A stretch of 64,000 bases of DNA from Codonopsis lanceolata (Eukaryota; Streptophyta; Magnoliopsida; Asterales; Campanulaceae), in the NCBI GenBank assembly GCA_013146195.2, contig CM028377.1, positions 61,519,285 to 61,583,284 on the forward strand, read 5' to 3'. This document shows, piece by piece, positions 1 through 12,984 of this stretch. The translations under genes were made by a program, and so were the position numbers. The notes beneath the pieces were generated by a model that was not told where the DNA came from, searched no databases, and saw only the letters and a program-made list of their open reading frames with translations. Positions within the stretch are counted from its first letter, which is position 1. Each line of letters opens with the position of its first letter.

Positions 1-599
1 TTTTTTCCTTTTTATCCACAAAAACAACAAGAACAAGCAAATATAACAGAATTTGAAGAGATGAAGGAAAGGGATAACACCCTCATCCCATAAAAGAAGT
101 CCTACCATCAATTTAGTTTATCCCCAAGAGAATCCCATAATTTCTGAATTCAAGCTAGATTTTTTCATTGTTTTTCCAAAAAAAAAAAAAATCAAGAACA
201 TTATGGTTTATCTTACTTGTCATACAACAAAATATGCAGTTTTAGTGGAATTCAGAAATACGTCATTAAAGAGTTCGACTTCCAAAATATTACTCCTCTT
301 TTAAGAGAAGGGAGTATTCTATCATCTGACCATAAAATTGAAAAATAAACAGCTCAACTGCCTCAGCATAGTAACAAAAATTTCACATCACACACAAGCT
401 CTATACTCAATTCAGTAAATATAGTTCTCTTTTACATTCTATTACTAATCTTTAAGGTTTCAAAGGGCAAAGAAGTTTTCAAATCATTCTGAAATTTGAC
501 CACATAGCACATTTAAACAATAAAATATAGAGTAATTGAACAATGGCTCAATAAAATATAGATTAATCATTGGTATGGTAATGTTGTTTTATATTTATT

Positions 600-710
600 T
601 TTTATTTTTTTGATAAGTGTAACCCCTAGTTGGTATGGGGATTGGAACCAAGAACATCAACGTCTTAGCCTGAGTGCCGTTGCCATCACTCCCACAACTT
701 GGGGTCATTC
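600..710 (-). mobile_element. Truncated tRNA-derived SINE with 14-bp target-site duplication
   Basis: The 14-bp direct repeat gttttatatttatt lies at 586-599 and again at 711-724. Between the copies, read on the minus strand, is a body with a B-box-like GGTTCCAATCC and a tail of ATC followed by an A-rich run. A B box, an A-rich tail and a long TSD are the marks of a tRNA-derived SINE moved by LINE machinery. The A box is not clear, so the 5' end is probably truncated. It is not a tRNA gene, because no cloverleaf can be folded. Confidence 0.65.
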
Positions 711-1862
711 GTTTTATATTTATTACCAAAAATATTTTTTTAAATGTATATAAAATAGTGATTTGATACTGTCATAACCTACTAGATTTACTTTCCAATA
801 CCGAAAGTGGACTATACTTTGGGATCGAGGGAGTGATTGGTATGCAATCTAACAACCTCGACCTTATGTTACCCTCTCATCCCATAAGACATGAATCATT
901 ATTCATGCATCAGCTAGTGACCAATTAACTCCTTACTGAATCTTCAAAGCAGAAAACGGGGTTGGAGACAGGTGCTCATTGTAGAGCAGGACCTACATGT
1001 TAGGCACCTTTGGACACACCAAAACTCCCTCAATTTACATTGGCACTCAATTTGCATCAGAAACTTGAGATTGATATTTTGACAAAGTTGATTGATACAG
1101 ATATATGAATCAGCATTTCTGTATCAGCTAATCACTTGGATGACCCCTGATCTACAACAGGTTCTATGTTTACTTTCTGCTGTTCCTAAGTAATTTCAGG
1201 TATGCACAGTATCAAGAGCCACAGGATATTGCTAGAAGCTATGCGTAGAATTGACCTTTTCCCCTAGACTCTGAACGTAAATTTACCACATTTACCTGGA
1301 AAACTATCCTACTTCACATCAACTAGCATCACAACTTCTTCCATCAAAGTGCGGCAAACTAAAATGGAACTTTGCTAACATATTGTGGACCATAACTCAA
1401 GTTCATAAACACAACTAAACAAGCTTAAAGCTTTTCTTAACAACTATATATGTGGTTTAAAGTTTCAGGACTGAACCCTGACTGGTAGTCTATGAACAAA
1501 CAATATGCAATAACTAGAGAGGAAGATCTGGGGAAACAAATTTTCCTACCTCTATCTATATCTAGATATTTGGTTTTCATCTTTACCATATTACAAGACT
1601 AAAGCCCACCAAGAACAATTTTCAAGACATCAACTAGATATACATTCGACTATCCTTCAGTAAATATGTAACAAAAGAGAAGTTAATTCAATAAAAGATA
1701 TCTTTAAAAAACAAGAATAGCCATTTTTCTTCCCTCTCATGAGAACAATTGTCACAACACACTAACAACTGCAGAGCTAATTTCAATAGTATCTTTATGG
1801 CTGTCAACATAAGAGATAAGATTAATACAGAAGAACCTGCTCCCTCTACTGGCCCATATCAA

Positions 1863-2769
1863 CAGGGCCGGCCCTGTAAAATCGGGGGCCCAAGGCCAAT
1901 TACTTCGAACGGGACCCTTCCTTTGTAGCATAAATTTTTTCCCAATTTTTGAAAAATTAAAGAAACAAAGGTTACGTATGTCATTTTTTTCTATTGGTAA
2001 ATCTTTTGAAAATATGTCGAAAAACATTTTCGGATGTTTGGCAAGCACACGGAAAACAATATATGAATAAATACAAAAAATATATTCTAATATTAATGTC
2101 CATATTGAACATAAAATAATGTTTAACTTTAAGTAATTTTCCTTTAGTAATCCTTAATTTATCATTAATGGTGTCAAATCAATAAGGTCCATTTTTTTTC
2201 AATGTCACAAATACAAACAAAAAAATTGGTAATAATGAAAAAACGTTTTAAAAAAGAAAATTGATAATATTTGGGACATCCCTAAATAATATAGTGGACA
2301 CTAATTTTATGATGTAATGAGTATTTATTTAAATTATAATTTATAAATAATGTGCACAAACTCTAATTATATTTCTAAACAATGTATTTGTTGAGTAAAA
2401 TATTGTGTGTTTGTAAATATGTATAATTGTGGAAGAGGACAAAGGGGTGCTCGAACATTTGGAAAATGAATCCGTAAGTCATTTTCCTGAAAAGAAGGCT
2501 TCATTTTCCGTTGACTTGGAAAAGCTTTTATGTTGACTACATTTTCCTCTGGTTACCAAATACTAGAAAATGAGGAAAACGTTTTCCAAAAGTCATTTTC
2601 CGTGAAACAAATGAAGCCCAAGTCTTTTTTAGAAATTAGAATAAGGCATTTATTTCATTTTTTAAAATAATGTGTAGGGTTTTTGTGAGATTTGGGGGCC
2701 TAAAAAATTGGGTATTTTTAGGGGGCCCAAGGCCATGGCCTCACTCTCCTTATGGCAGGGCCGGCCATG
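1863..2769. mobile_element. Non-autonomous hAT element (907 bp)
   Basis: A perfect 8-bp TSD, catatcaa, flanks it at 1855-1862 and 2770-2777. The ends are inverted repeats built around a GC palindrome: CAGGGCCGGCCCTG on the left, and CATGGCCGGCCCTG when the right end is read inward. Subterminal gggggcccaaggcca is also inverted at the two ends. The inside is AT-rich with repeated ggaaaatg-type motifs and no transposase reading frame. The 8-bp TSD and CA-start termini fit hAT. The element needs an outside transposase. Confidence 0.85.
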
Positions 2770-3025
2770 CATATCAACACATGCAGAGCAGCGCGCGCAA
2801 CCATCCATCAATAAGTTTCAGGTGAGAGATGGAAAATTAAGAATAAAAATCACATAAAGAGATTGATTGTAATAAATGAAAAGCTTGAATGAAAGAGAAA
2901 AAGTTATGCAATGGAGGCGATCGTTGAAGTACTTTGGTAATGTTGACCAGGGAAATAAAGTGTTATCCTCACATCTTCCCATTACACGATTCTTTACAGA
3001 ACTTGCAGACTATTTGATTGATGAA

Positions 3026-4386
3026 GACAAAATGTATTTTGGGCCACTGTACTTTACAAAAATTGCAATTAGGCCACTTCAACTTTAAAATTTTCATAAT
3101 GGCCACTGTACTCAAGTTATGTTTCAATTTAACCCATTTTTTGGATGGACGTTAAGTTGAGACGTTAAGTTTTGTTAAATATCTATTTTGCCCATGTTCA
3201 TCATCATCATCTTCTCTAATCAAGAAAAAAAAAAAACAAATTAAATCCCAAAAAATCCCAACAAAATTGAACTTCTGTTAATACCTATTTTGAAAATTGT
3301 TCTTGGGAGAGGAAATGATCATGGGGAACGGAGTATACTTCTACAAATTGATTTGTGGTTTCTTCCAAATCTACGCAAAAATCCCAAAATTTATTAGATA
3401 TTTGAGGGATGAAATTGGTTTAGAGGATGCAGACAAAACAGCAGCAACCATGGCTAGTTTGCAAAACAGAGCCCAAGCCAAACTAATGGGATATGGCTAT
3501 GAATGTGGTTTACAATCTCAAACTTCTCAATTCCCCAAACGTTTGTGATGAAAAAATTGAAAACGATTTCTATACTATATACCCACAATCTAGGTTGTTG
3601 TCCGCTGCTGACACCCCAATCGGAAATCGGAAGTGTAGAAGAGTGCAAAAGAAACGACGGGAGGGAATCGCCGAGATCAAAGAAGCGATGACAAGAGAAG
3701 TCTATAGATTTGGGGAGAGTGGAAGAGGCAACATGGATTTGGATGAGGGTGTAGCTTTGGTGGATGACAATGTGAACTTCGGGAGCAGCGGTGGAGATGT
3801 TTGCTGAAACATGGACGGGTTTTGCTGGAGACAGCGGCGGCTATGGTTGGAGATGAGAGCCTTGGCCAGAACTTGGAGATGGGGCGTTGATTGGAGGTTT
3901 GCATGGGAGCTGGTGGATTGTGACCGGAGTAAAAGGCTAGTGCTAGGGTTTGGGAGATAAGAGAGAGTGTAAATTGAGTGCTACTTGGTGGAAGTGGTGA
4001 CCAGTGCCATGGAGCTGCTGCTTGGGCTTTGGTAAGGGATGAATTCTGGAGATGAAGGTGGTGACCACAGATGGAAGGGTTTTTGGCTAAAGATGAGAGA
4101 GTTGGAGCGAGTGAGAGAGAGCAGGTAGATGAAGAAGAAGATGATGAAGCTGAATATAGGGGCAAAATAGGTATTTAACATAACTTAACGTCCATCCAAA
4201 AAATGAGTTAATTTGCAACATAACTCAAGTACAGTGGCCATTAAGAAAATTTTAAAGTTCAAGAGGCCTAATTGCAATCTTTTGTAAGGTACAGTGATCT
4301 AATTATCTAATTGCAATCTTTTGTAAAGTCCAGTGGCCTAATTGCAATCTTTTGTAAAGTATAGTGACCCAAATATGCATCTTGCC
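3026..4386. mobile_element. Non-autonomous MULE (1.36 kb) with long terminal inverted repeats
   Basis: The ends are inverted copies starting GACAAAATG (left) and GGCAAGATG (right, read inward), followed by the shared text ggccactgtactttac. The similarity extends inward past the motif with ttaacgtccatccaaaaaatg, about 150-200 bp. Flanks give a 9-bp TSD with one mismatch: attgatgaa at 3017-3025 and atcgatgaa at 4387-4395. The right end has extra copies of the ctaattgcaatcttttgtaa motif. The interior is more GC-rich than the surroundings and has open frames on both strands, none recognisable as transposase or a plant gene. Confidence 0.8.
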
Positions 4387-5217
4387 ATCGATGAATAAAA
4401 CACAACATGGTTCAGATAACGACTCATACAGCATGAGTTGTGGTTTGTGCTTGCGTATCTGAAAATTTTATACATATTTGAAAAGATATAAATATAATAT
4501 TTAACTAAGACCAATTGCAGAAGCCAGTACAGTGAGACCATAGAAAATGCAATTTCGTGTCACAATGTTTTGGTCGATAACCTGCAGAAATTTCAGGACT
4601 ACAAGTTGGAGGCAAACTTGTGAATCTGTTCATCTTAGTGGCAAGCAGTGGTGTATGTTTGTGTGTGTGCGTGCATATACATGTATATAAAAGACATCTC
4701 TATTATATAAGCAAAAGCAAACTACAGAACATATATCCATAAATCCACACAAAGTAACATATTTCACTACACATACACGCAGAAACATATATTTTTCTCA
4801 GTGAATCCAAATTCCAAGTATTTCAAGACAGCTACATGAATTCTTTTCTACCATTCATCTGATTAACCAAAAGCTACCATATTCCTTCCTCCCTCACTCT
4901 CTGCTTCTTAAGGCTTCCTGCGTGTGTCAATGACAGCTTGACCAATATTCTCTCAGTTTATCTCCTATACAGGCTAGCTATACCATTTTCTATAAGTGGA
5001 AGCATTAATTCAGAATATAGGAATGCCTATTTACAAGACAGATTAAGTGCGCAGCTAATTAACAGCAAATAATGCAAACAACACAGGCACAAAGATTTTG
5101 TATATATCTAGTGACTAAGACATATCAGGCGTGGATACAAAAAATACTGAAGTTAGGAGTTACTAATAAGATATAGTTCACCATCTTAGAAGGGGAATTT
5201 TGAGATACAACTCTTAC

Positions 5218-5605
5218 CTCTCCTTGATGAAGTTCCATATTCATCTGCACTGATTTCCTGTATTGTTGGGGGCGTCCACTGCTGGGCTGGAGAGAAGTCG
5301 GATGGACTACTAAAATATGGGGCAACACCATCAGATGCAGAATGTTGGTGATTGGGAAGATAGTTTCCTCTTAACCAACTTCTACTTTCTCTACTGTTTG
5401 ATGATGTGGATGAGCCATATAATTGACTACCCTCTTGTGAACCAAATGATGGTCCTTCAGACTGGAAACGGAAATCCCATCTTGGTGGGGGAGGTGAGAA
5501 ACTTGTATTGGTTCTCCAGTAGGGCTCATGTGGACCCATGGACCACTCCCTGCTGGCTGCATTGGAGCCATGTGGCCTGGCAGCCACACAACAAAGCGAC
5601 CCCGT
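5218..5605 (-). CDS. N-terminal coding exon of a RING-finger family protein, start codon changed to ACG
   Basis: Read on the minus strand the exon is bounded by an acceptor AG at 5612-5611 and a GTAAGA donor starting at 5217 (phase 1). It encodes about 129 residues: a GSLCCVAAR start, then a block with EPYWRTNTSFSPPPPRW and WDFRFQSEG, then a Ser-rich stretch and an acidic end. From memory of the families, a plant RING-type zinc-finger group starts MGSLCCVAA followed by this kind of Pro/Ser-rich region. MGSLCC would be a site for N-myristoylation and palmitoylation, which suggests membrane association. The codon where ATG is expected (5605-5603) reads ACG. The first in-frame ATG is at 5539-5537. 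Later exons and the RING domain are outside the window, so the family call rests on the N-terminus only. Confidence 0.55.
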
Positions 5606-5610
5606 TTTAG

Positions 5611-7091
5611 CTATGTTTTAGAAAACTCAATATAAAAATTACTCCACGCTTCCTCAAACCCTACCAATCTGGGTGATGTCCAAGGCAAAAAAATGACGCG
5701 ATGTTCTCAAAATAGAGAAAACAAAATGTTGAGACAAGTTCCTTCAGCTAAACCCACATCTTTTTTTTTTGATAAACCCGCATCTTATTGAATCACACCG
5801 ATATAAGATACTATAAGTTTCTCCTGACTTAGACACTAGCTTCAGCCAGAATGAAACTAGCTAGCACGAGCAATCCACAACTGCCAATAGGCATTTCATT
5901 ACACAGGTGACATAAGCATTGGTTCAAAATGCACAAATTAAAAACCATGAACTCTGCCTCTGTGTTGAATGATTCTCTATGTCAAAGTCTGTTTATGAAA
6001 TCACAGTAAGCCCTGGAATCAAAAGAAAAACACAAATCTATTTAGACCATTACTCAAAACCCAAATCCATTGCTGTACCAAAGATTTGGCAGAAAAAATA
6101 AATAAGAAGGATAAAACATGGAAAAAATGCCTTCGATGAATCCTACCCAACAGTCAAGGTAATGTAATACTCCCTCCATTCCACTCATCAAGTTCATATC
6201 TATATAGCTAAATAATTTTAATAGGTGCGAAAGTACCGTTGAAAGTAATACAATCTTAATATTTATAATAATTCCCTTTTAACGGACTGTGGAACTTCCT
6301 TAAAATAAAAGGAGAACCCCTCAATTAGAAAAGAACGTGTCACATTAAATAAATAAGATCAACAGAAACTGAAGTAGAGAAAGAGTATTAAGGGTTAAGG
6401 GAATGGTCCATGTAATCATGTAACAACTTGAATGCTGAAGCATTACAAAATTTAAAGACGCAATGTCATGAATTCGGTTCAAAGCAATGTCATCACACAT
6501 ACCACATTCATTCAAATTAGTCTTTATTACAAATGTTCGTGTTAGTTTTGGTCTTCCTTCCCCATACGTCTAAGTCTAATTAATATTGATACACTCATTA
6601 TACTAAGCGACCTACTTTGTATGTCTCCAAATCATCTTAAGAGATTTTCTCTCATTTTATCCACTATTGGGTCGAATTTTACTTTCAAGAGATGACAAAA
6701 ATAAAAATAAAAATAAAGTTTAAATGGAATTAACGAAGTTTCTCATATGCTTAAAAACATTAGGTCAAGCAAAACGGCGGTAATTGAAGTCGAATATAAT
6801 GTCAGCTGATCATATAACAGGGACCATTCAACATATTTTCTCCCAATCATTAGAATCATAAGTTCTCACAAAATTAAAGAGCTGTGTCCAAAACCCTTAA
6901 CACGAATATTTACTAAAATTGAGTAAATAATAAGCTCGCATAGTCAGCCGACAATTGAAGAGCAACAACGGAATAGGAATGCAAACAAATAAATCGAAGC
7001 TGAGCGAAAAAACTTAGCCCGAATTGGTAATCTAAATGCAAAATCAACACACATATATAAATATAAAGTGTGTGAGTGTGTGTGCTTACTG
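5611..7091 (-). other. First intron of the RING-family gene
   Basis: The intron runs from a GTAAGC donor at 7091 to the AG acceptor at 5612-5611, about 1.5 kb. No other exon is visible. It contains a tiny insertion at about 5763-5777 that looks like a SINE tail, and a Stowaway-like start, ctccctccattcc, at 6170 whose right end is not clear. Confidence 0.55.
5763..5777 (-). mobile_element. Relic of a SINE tail (poly-T plus gata)
   Basis: A run of T followed by gata is flanked by near-identical repeats: aacccacatct on the left and aacccgcatct on the right. Read on the minus strand the insert is TATC plus an A-run, the same tail as the SINE at 600-710. This fits a retroposition event truncated to almost nothing but the tail. 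It is too short to be certain. Confidence 0.35.
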
Positions 7092-7190
7092 TGAATTGTG
7101 CGTTTGAAGAATAGCTGAAGCCGACTTGAAGGAAATGTCTGCGTGTTTAGGGGTGGGGGGTGGTGAAAGGAGAAAACCCTAATATGACGG
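7092..7190 (-). other. Probable non-coding first exon (5' UTR) of the RING-family gene
   Basis: On the minus strand a pyrimidine-rich leader, with agggttttctcctttcacc, runs to a good donor, ACA followed by GTAAGC (donor at 7091). It contains no ATG, so it cannot supply the start codon missing from the next exon. The upstream end is uncertain and is placed by the change to promoter-like sequence near 7190-7200. The promoter should lie at about 7200-7400. Confidence 0.5.
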
Positions 7191-8061
7191 AGAGAGCGCC
7201 ATTATTTTAATTGCCTCTCTTTGCTATGATGCCCTTTCTGTTTGTTTTATTTATGGTCTACACTTTGTTAGTGTGTTGGTGTTTTCCATTTTCTATTTGG
7301 TGTCTTTCTCTTTCTTCCCTTTTTATTGGCTATACATAGACTAGTAGGCTATCTACCAAAAAAAACTAGAGAGAGAGGCTAGTAGCTCATTGCCTACATT
7401 ACCACTTTCATTGGTGGAAAAAGTAATAATACTCCATGTTGGTTTAGTTTAGAGCTCCACATATTATAGTAGTATACTATTACCTCGACATAGTGTATTG
7501 GAATTAATAGAACGTTTTTTAAAGGAATAATTACAAGTTTTCAAATAAATCCGGACATATCTTTTAGATACAATTTTTATGCGTCACTACCCTTTTAAGA
7601 AATAATTCGGATAACACAACTCATTGTTTTGTTATACAACGAGCACATGAATACCAACCACACCATCAACTCACAAAACCCAAAGTTCTTACTAACATCA
7701 CCCACCAAATAAGGATACTCTTTGTCATGACCTATTATTCATTGATCAATACAATAGTAACATCATTGATCAATACCACATATTCATCATTGATTACTTA
7801 CATTGATTACTAGGAGTTACCTGGTGGGCGACATAGTGTATTAGAATTAATCTTGTAAATGTTTTTCTTGAAATTGCAAAAGCTTGCAATGGAAAAATAC
7901 TAAGCCTCAAACTTGTTGGCCAAATCATCCACCAAGTCTTTTTTCTTTTTAAACCTCCTTTTAACATTCATATCAATATTTTCAATTAAGGCCTCCGATT
8001 GGTTGTAGATGATTACGTCAAATAATCGATGTCATAATTTACAATCACCAAACTAAATACT
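7191..8061. other. Promoter-side intergenic region
   Basis: AT-rich sequence upstream of the minus-strand RING-family gene. No exon, RNA gene or complete transposon is recognised. A few short direct repeats such as cattgat occur at 7735-7810. Confidence 0.4.
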
Positions 8062-10537
8062 GTAAGGGTGTCAATTTGAGTTGTCAAACCGAACTAAACC
8101 GAATCGAACCAAGTGATGTTGTTCGATTTCCTGACTTATATGGTCTTGTTCTTTAAAAACCAAACGGTTTGGTTCGGCTCGTGGTTTGATCTAACGAGTC
8201 GAGTCGAATCGAATTGAACTAAGCCACCAAGTCAAATCGCTGAACCGAACCACCAAACCATGATTAGATCTTACTATTTATTATCAATGTAAAATCATAT
8301 CGTCTATTTTATTATATCATATTGTTATGAATAAGAATGTGCAAATATATATATTTGCATATCCCATGACATTGATTTGTTTGTTCTCATTACACAACAT
8401 GTTTCAAGAGTGACTAAAAGGAATGCGTATCGGTTAGTGGAACAACTCGCTAGAAACATTGCACAAAACCTAAGCTATGCCCTCTTTGTACATATATCAA
8501 GTTTATGTCCTACCAACTATTGACAAACACTCAAACATTGAATTAACTTGACAAGTGTCAACTTCACCAGATATGACTCAAGCGGATATCATAAAAGCAA
8601 CTATGTCATGCTCCATAAATATCTATTGTTTTAGTTATACTGAGCTCATAGAAAAGAAACAAGCTCATCTCCACACATTGAAGTTTACGAAGATTTACAA
8701 ATGATTCTTAAGCAGTTCTTCTTGACGGCTACGATATTCACATCAAAGTGTGTGCCTTCATTAATATCCATAGGGAATTTCCTCTTATGTGTTTGGTCTT
8801 GTTCTGCAAGACACATTTCATCAAAGACCAACTACATTGTGTTTATCACAACTCAGGTCTAAACGTCTTGTCACACCAATCAGCCTGACCTTCTGACAAA
8901 ATAAAGACAAAATCTTCATGAAGACTTTTAATCAACAACACATATAATTCATCCCAATGCATTGAATACCGAACACTCAAATGGTTAGAAGTTCATCCAA
9001 AGTTTAAACAAATCTATTGTTTTCTCAATTTATAAAAGAAACCTCACATCCCTCTCATGTGTGTGGGAAAGTGGTGCAAGTGTGAACTTACACTAATGTT
9101 CCTGCGTACATGCATAACCTAACGAAACACCAAAAAAGTAAAGAGATTAAAAAAAATCCAAAGGCAAGAAAACAATGCTTAGTTTATAACTCACTTCTTG
9201 ATTTTAGTTTTTTCCTCATTCGAAAGACTTAGTCTCTTCTGCTCATAGATTTCAAATCTACCGCTAGTGATTAAGCACCCCAACGTGAAGTTAAAGTCAA
9301 GCTAATTGAAGATGTCCATGGAAGATCTCAAGCAAATAACCCACATTGCATTCATACCAGCAAACTTGTACTCCATCACAAGGGTTGTCGGTTGTGCAAT
9401 AACGAGTCGTCACAGTTGGTCGGGTGCTTATAACTAAGTTGTTCGATTACTAGCTAATTGAACAATTTATAATATTATCTTCTCACATGGCTCTCACCAT
9501 CTCACTTATATATCCCTCTCCCTGGGGTATTTGGGATGGTAAGGGTGAGAGCTCTGATATATGTCTTCAAATTCCCCTGGCTTATTTTCCATGAAAGCCC
9601 GCATGTATAGCTAAGTTCGAGAGTATATGTTGATGTACTAAGCATGTTCATCATTTTATGAACCTCTACTGAATTATAATATTTTTTTTTAAATCTACAT
9701 TCATAATTTACTTATCTTCTCTCCTTATTCTTGTTTTATTTCATATAGTACTTTGCTCATGGAATATATGTATGCATCGGATGAAGATAAAAGTATATTG
9801 TTGCTATATTTAGATCATTCTATTTACAATCACTTTAATCTCCAATGTTATATTTGTTATTTGTTGTAGCACATTTGTTGTAGATGTTACATTTGAATTG
9901 CTACACAAGAAAAATCAGTCTTATCTTGTAATCGTGCGTAAGAGAAGGATAATGTTGTTAATGATGGTGATATATGTAGTCTATACGATGAGCATATCAT
10001 AGAGACCAACAAAAAAACAAAGACTTTCATATACCTTTAGTATTTTCAATTTCTTGTATCGTTTTAAATCTAGATGATTTCCAGTGAGCACTTAAAATCC
10101 TTAATAAGTGCATCGTCAACTTATTCACAACATCGACTCCCCTCAAACTCTAATTATCACGTACTTTATGTGTGGTCATTTATTAAAAAAAGGTTAAAAT
10201 ATAAATTTATGAGACAATAAGAAAACATCAAAATGCTACTTCTTTGTATTATATGTGTTTCTATTGGATTTTTGTTTGTTAGTTTTTTTTATTAAAATAT
10301 ATTGGATTACTTTAAAGTTAAAAGCTTAGAAATCTTTAAAAAATCAATCCAGACCGCAAAACCCGATCACCAAGCCGAGACCGATTCGAATCAAGTCGAA
10401 CCATCGTGATTTGGTTTGATTTGGTTCGAAACTTCAAATGGTTTAGCTCAATTTAATTTTTTTTACGAGCCGATGACCTACTATTCAACTCATATAATGT
10501 TTCAAGTCAAACCAAACCAAACGATTTACACCCCCAT
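8062..10537. mobile_element. hAT-like non-autonomous element (about 2.5 kb)
   Basis: Left end TAAGGGTGTCAATTTGAG (8063) and right end, read inward, TGGGGGTGTAAATCG (10536) are imperfect inverted repeats. They are followed on both sides by subterminal arrays of aaccgaacc/ggtttggttcgg motifs in opposite orientation. Flanks give a 7/8 match for a TSD: taaatact (8054-8061) and taaatagt (10538-10545). No transposase frame is seen. The right part recurs at 24001-25340 as part of the block duplication. The class assignment rests on the ends only. Confidence 0.5.
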
Positions 10538-10687
10538 TAAATAGTCGTGAATTGGAAAATAGCCCAGTCAATGAAGGCATAACTTTGAACTAATACATTA
10601 CTTAAAGAGAAATACACACCAAAATATTGAAGAATATAATCATCAATGCATTGATGAGATAAGGGACAACATTTAAATACTTAATTA

Positions 10688-10867
10688 CTCCCTCCATTCC
10701 AAAGAAATAGTTCACTATTCTATTTTGAGATGTTTCGCTTAAAGAGTTCACTTAAAAAAATTAAGACATAAATATGTTATTTTATTATTAATGAGCTACT
10801 AAAAATATCATTTAAAAAAAACAATAATAACTTTTAAACGAGAACTCTTTGACCAGAACGGAGAGTG
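10688..10867. mobile_element. Stowaway-type MITE, degenerate right end
   Basis: Starts with ctccctccattcc next to TA and ends with a decayed inverted copy (gaacggagagtg) before TA. The inner agtt/aaagagttcac motifs match the MITE at 12525-12704. A matching copy lies at about 25480-25660. Confidence 0.7.
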
Positions 10868-11440
10868 TATATGTTTTCTTTGTATAAACATGTGCCGTGT
10901 CATTGTAGGATTGTACCTTGTGATTACAAATTATACCTTGTTCTTATAAAAGGTTTTTCTTACTGCAACAAGACTTAAGCATGCAACCACTTGCCAGTAA
11001 CCAGTAATGGGTCTATACAAGTGTTGATAAGTTTAAAATCATATAAATCTAACAGGTTTGGTTTGTCAAAAACATAAAATAAAACGACACCTCAAAAGGA
11101 AGGGGTTTTAAAAAATGTAACTTTTGGAAAAGAAAGGGGCAGGCAAGTGTGGCATAAAAAGCAATAAAGTGACTAGCGAAATTTGGTCAACAAAAGCATG
11201 GACAATGTATCCAAAAAGATGAACCAATGTGTATTATATCATATACACCAACATTATTTTACAGATGAGAAGCAGGTAATCACATTCTGAAAAATAGTTC
11301 ATTTTGGACATAGCAAGCCCAACAATTCTGAAGAACTCAGAAGAGGTCCCGATATCAAGTTGCAGAGTGCTTCATTACTTTCAATTCAACCATGTCTTGA
11401 TCTCAAGTTCTTCTGGCTATTTGAAGTTGCAATGTTGGCG

Positions 11441-12932
11441 CTACTTATAAGCTATTCCGTAGGCATGAGGGTTAATGAGTGAGGCAGCTGAAAGGAAGGC
11501 CGAGTTAATATCAACACTTGAAAACCCGGCTGCAGATATATCATTTCCTGTTTTCCTAGTGAGGTGACACCCGTCAGCGATCGTCTGCTGCAGAGGATCT
11601 AAAACACCCTGTACAAATCTGAGAAGACTTCCATCTGCTCATTAACATGAAAAATATATCCTCAAATTAGTAAAGGGATAGGTTTAAGGGGAAGACCAAG
11701 TTTCAAAAGTAAAGAATTCCGTTTTCACTGCCTTTGGCTGCAACATGTTCCACAAATAGGTAAAGCCCGCCTGGTTTAAGCACCCTTCTCACCTCTAAGC
11801 ACAAAGCACAATAAAGAAAATGTGTATTAGCTACTCGAATTTGGATATCTCTCAAAAGCCAAAAAGGGACCACATCATGGAAAATATGTGAATGAGTAAT
11901 AATCAGAGACACAACTATTGGATCCAGCTAACAATCACTCTCGGTTAGAGTATTATTAGATCTGTAAAACTAATCCATGAAACACTCCATCTCCAAAGGG
12001 AAAATTTGCAGTATTATGAATTGTCAGCAAACTTATGTGTTTGAACATACAAAAACATCGAATTATCACCAGTCAAATCTAAAACTGCTATATTATCCTG
12101 AGCATGATTTACCAAAGAGGCTCGAGACTGTTCAAAGAGAAAAGAACCTACTCATTACAAATGCTACTTTAATATAGTTTACAAGGGATCCTCAAAATAA
12201 TCAAGCAGAATCGTTATATTCAAGGATAAAGCATATATATAGGTATTAGCCTCTCGATATTAAATAAGGTTCAGCCGATGTAATTGACCAAAATAGAACA
12301 AAACTCAAAGCCACAGGAAAGTCATATACCCCGAAGTGTCTTATCAACATCCTGAACTGAACAAAGTACAAGTGTTCCAACAACTGCATCCATGGAAGCA
12401 TCACCCAATGGCAATGCTTCTGCAACCTGCATAAAATTGCTCGACTTCAATTTTCTAGTTTCACATAAGAAAGTATCTCGATTAAGAAACGCTAATTATC
12501 AAAGAATCAACCAAGAAAATAATACTCCCTCCGTTCCGGGCAAAGAGTCCCTACTATTCTATTTTGGGATGTTTCACTTAAAGAGTTCACTTTCAAAAAT
12601 TAAGGCATAAAAGTGTCATTTTATTACTAAGGAGCTACTAAAAGTTTCATTTTCTTAAAAAAATTATGACTTTCAAACGGGACTCTTTGCTCGAACGGAG
12701 GGAGTATACCTGAAACTGTTTCAAGAAAAATTAGGAAAAGTACATCTTTGATGAATCCGGAAATGTATCTCACCACATTCACTTCACAAGTCATTAACTA
12801 AAGTTGACCGACATCTTCAATAATCTACGTGACAGCTGGTTTCTTCACCTAACGCCAATTCTCTTTTCCAAATTAAATTTACAATCAATCTATTAGAAAA
12901 ACAATCACCTCGCCAATGGAGCTATCAAAATA

Positions 12933-12984
<52 letters not shown>

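Larger units (their letters stand above)
1..5217. other. Non-coding left flank, probably intron of the RING-family gene
   Basis: No coding exon is recognisable on either strand outside the transposons listed separately (SINE 600-710, hAT 1863-2769, MULE 3026-4386). The exon at 5218-5605 ends in a GTAAG donor on the minus strand, so this stretch should be the following intron, at least 5.2 kb long and swollen by insertions. I looked for the expected C-terminal RING exon (paired Cys and His) and did not find it. Stretches 1-599, 725-1854 and 4396-5217 hold only AT-rich sequence with short poly-A, poly-T and TG/TA runs. Confidence 0.5.

Noticed and set aside
600..710. Possible tRNA gene (B-box-like GGTTCCAATCC)
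   Set aside because: No cloverleaf and no A box at the right distance. A poly-A tail and a 14-bp TSD show a SINE.
3677..4165. 162-codon minus-strand open frame rich in Ser, His and Pro
   Set aside because: It lies inside the MULE 3026-4386, overlaps other open frames on the plus strand, and has no recognisable domain or splice context.
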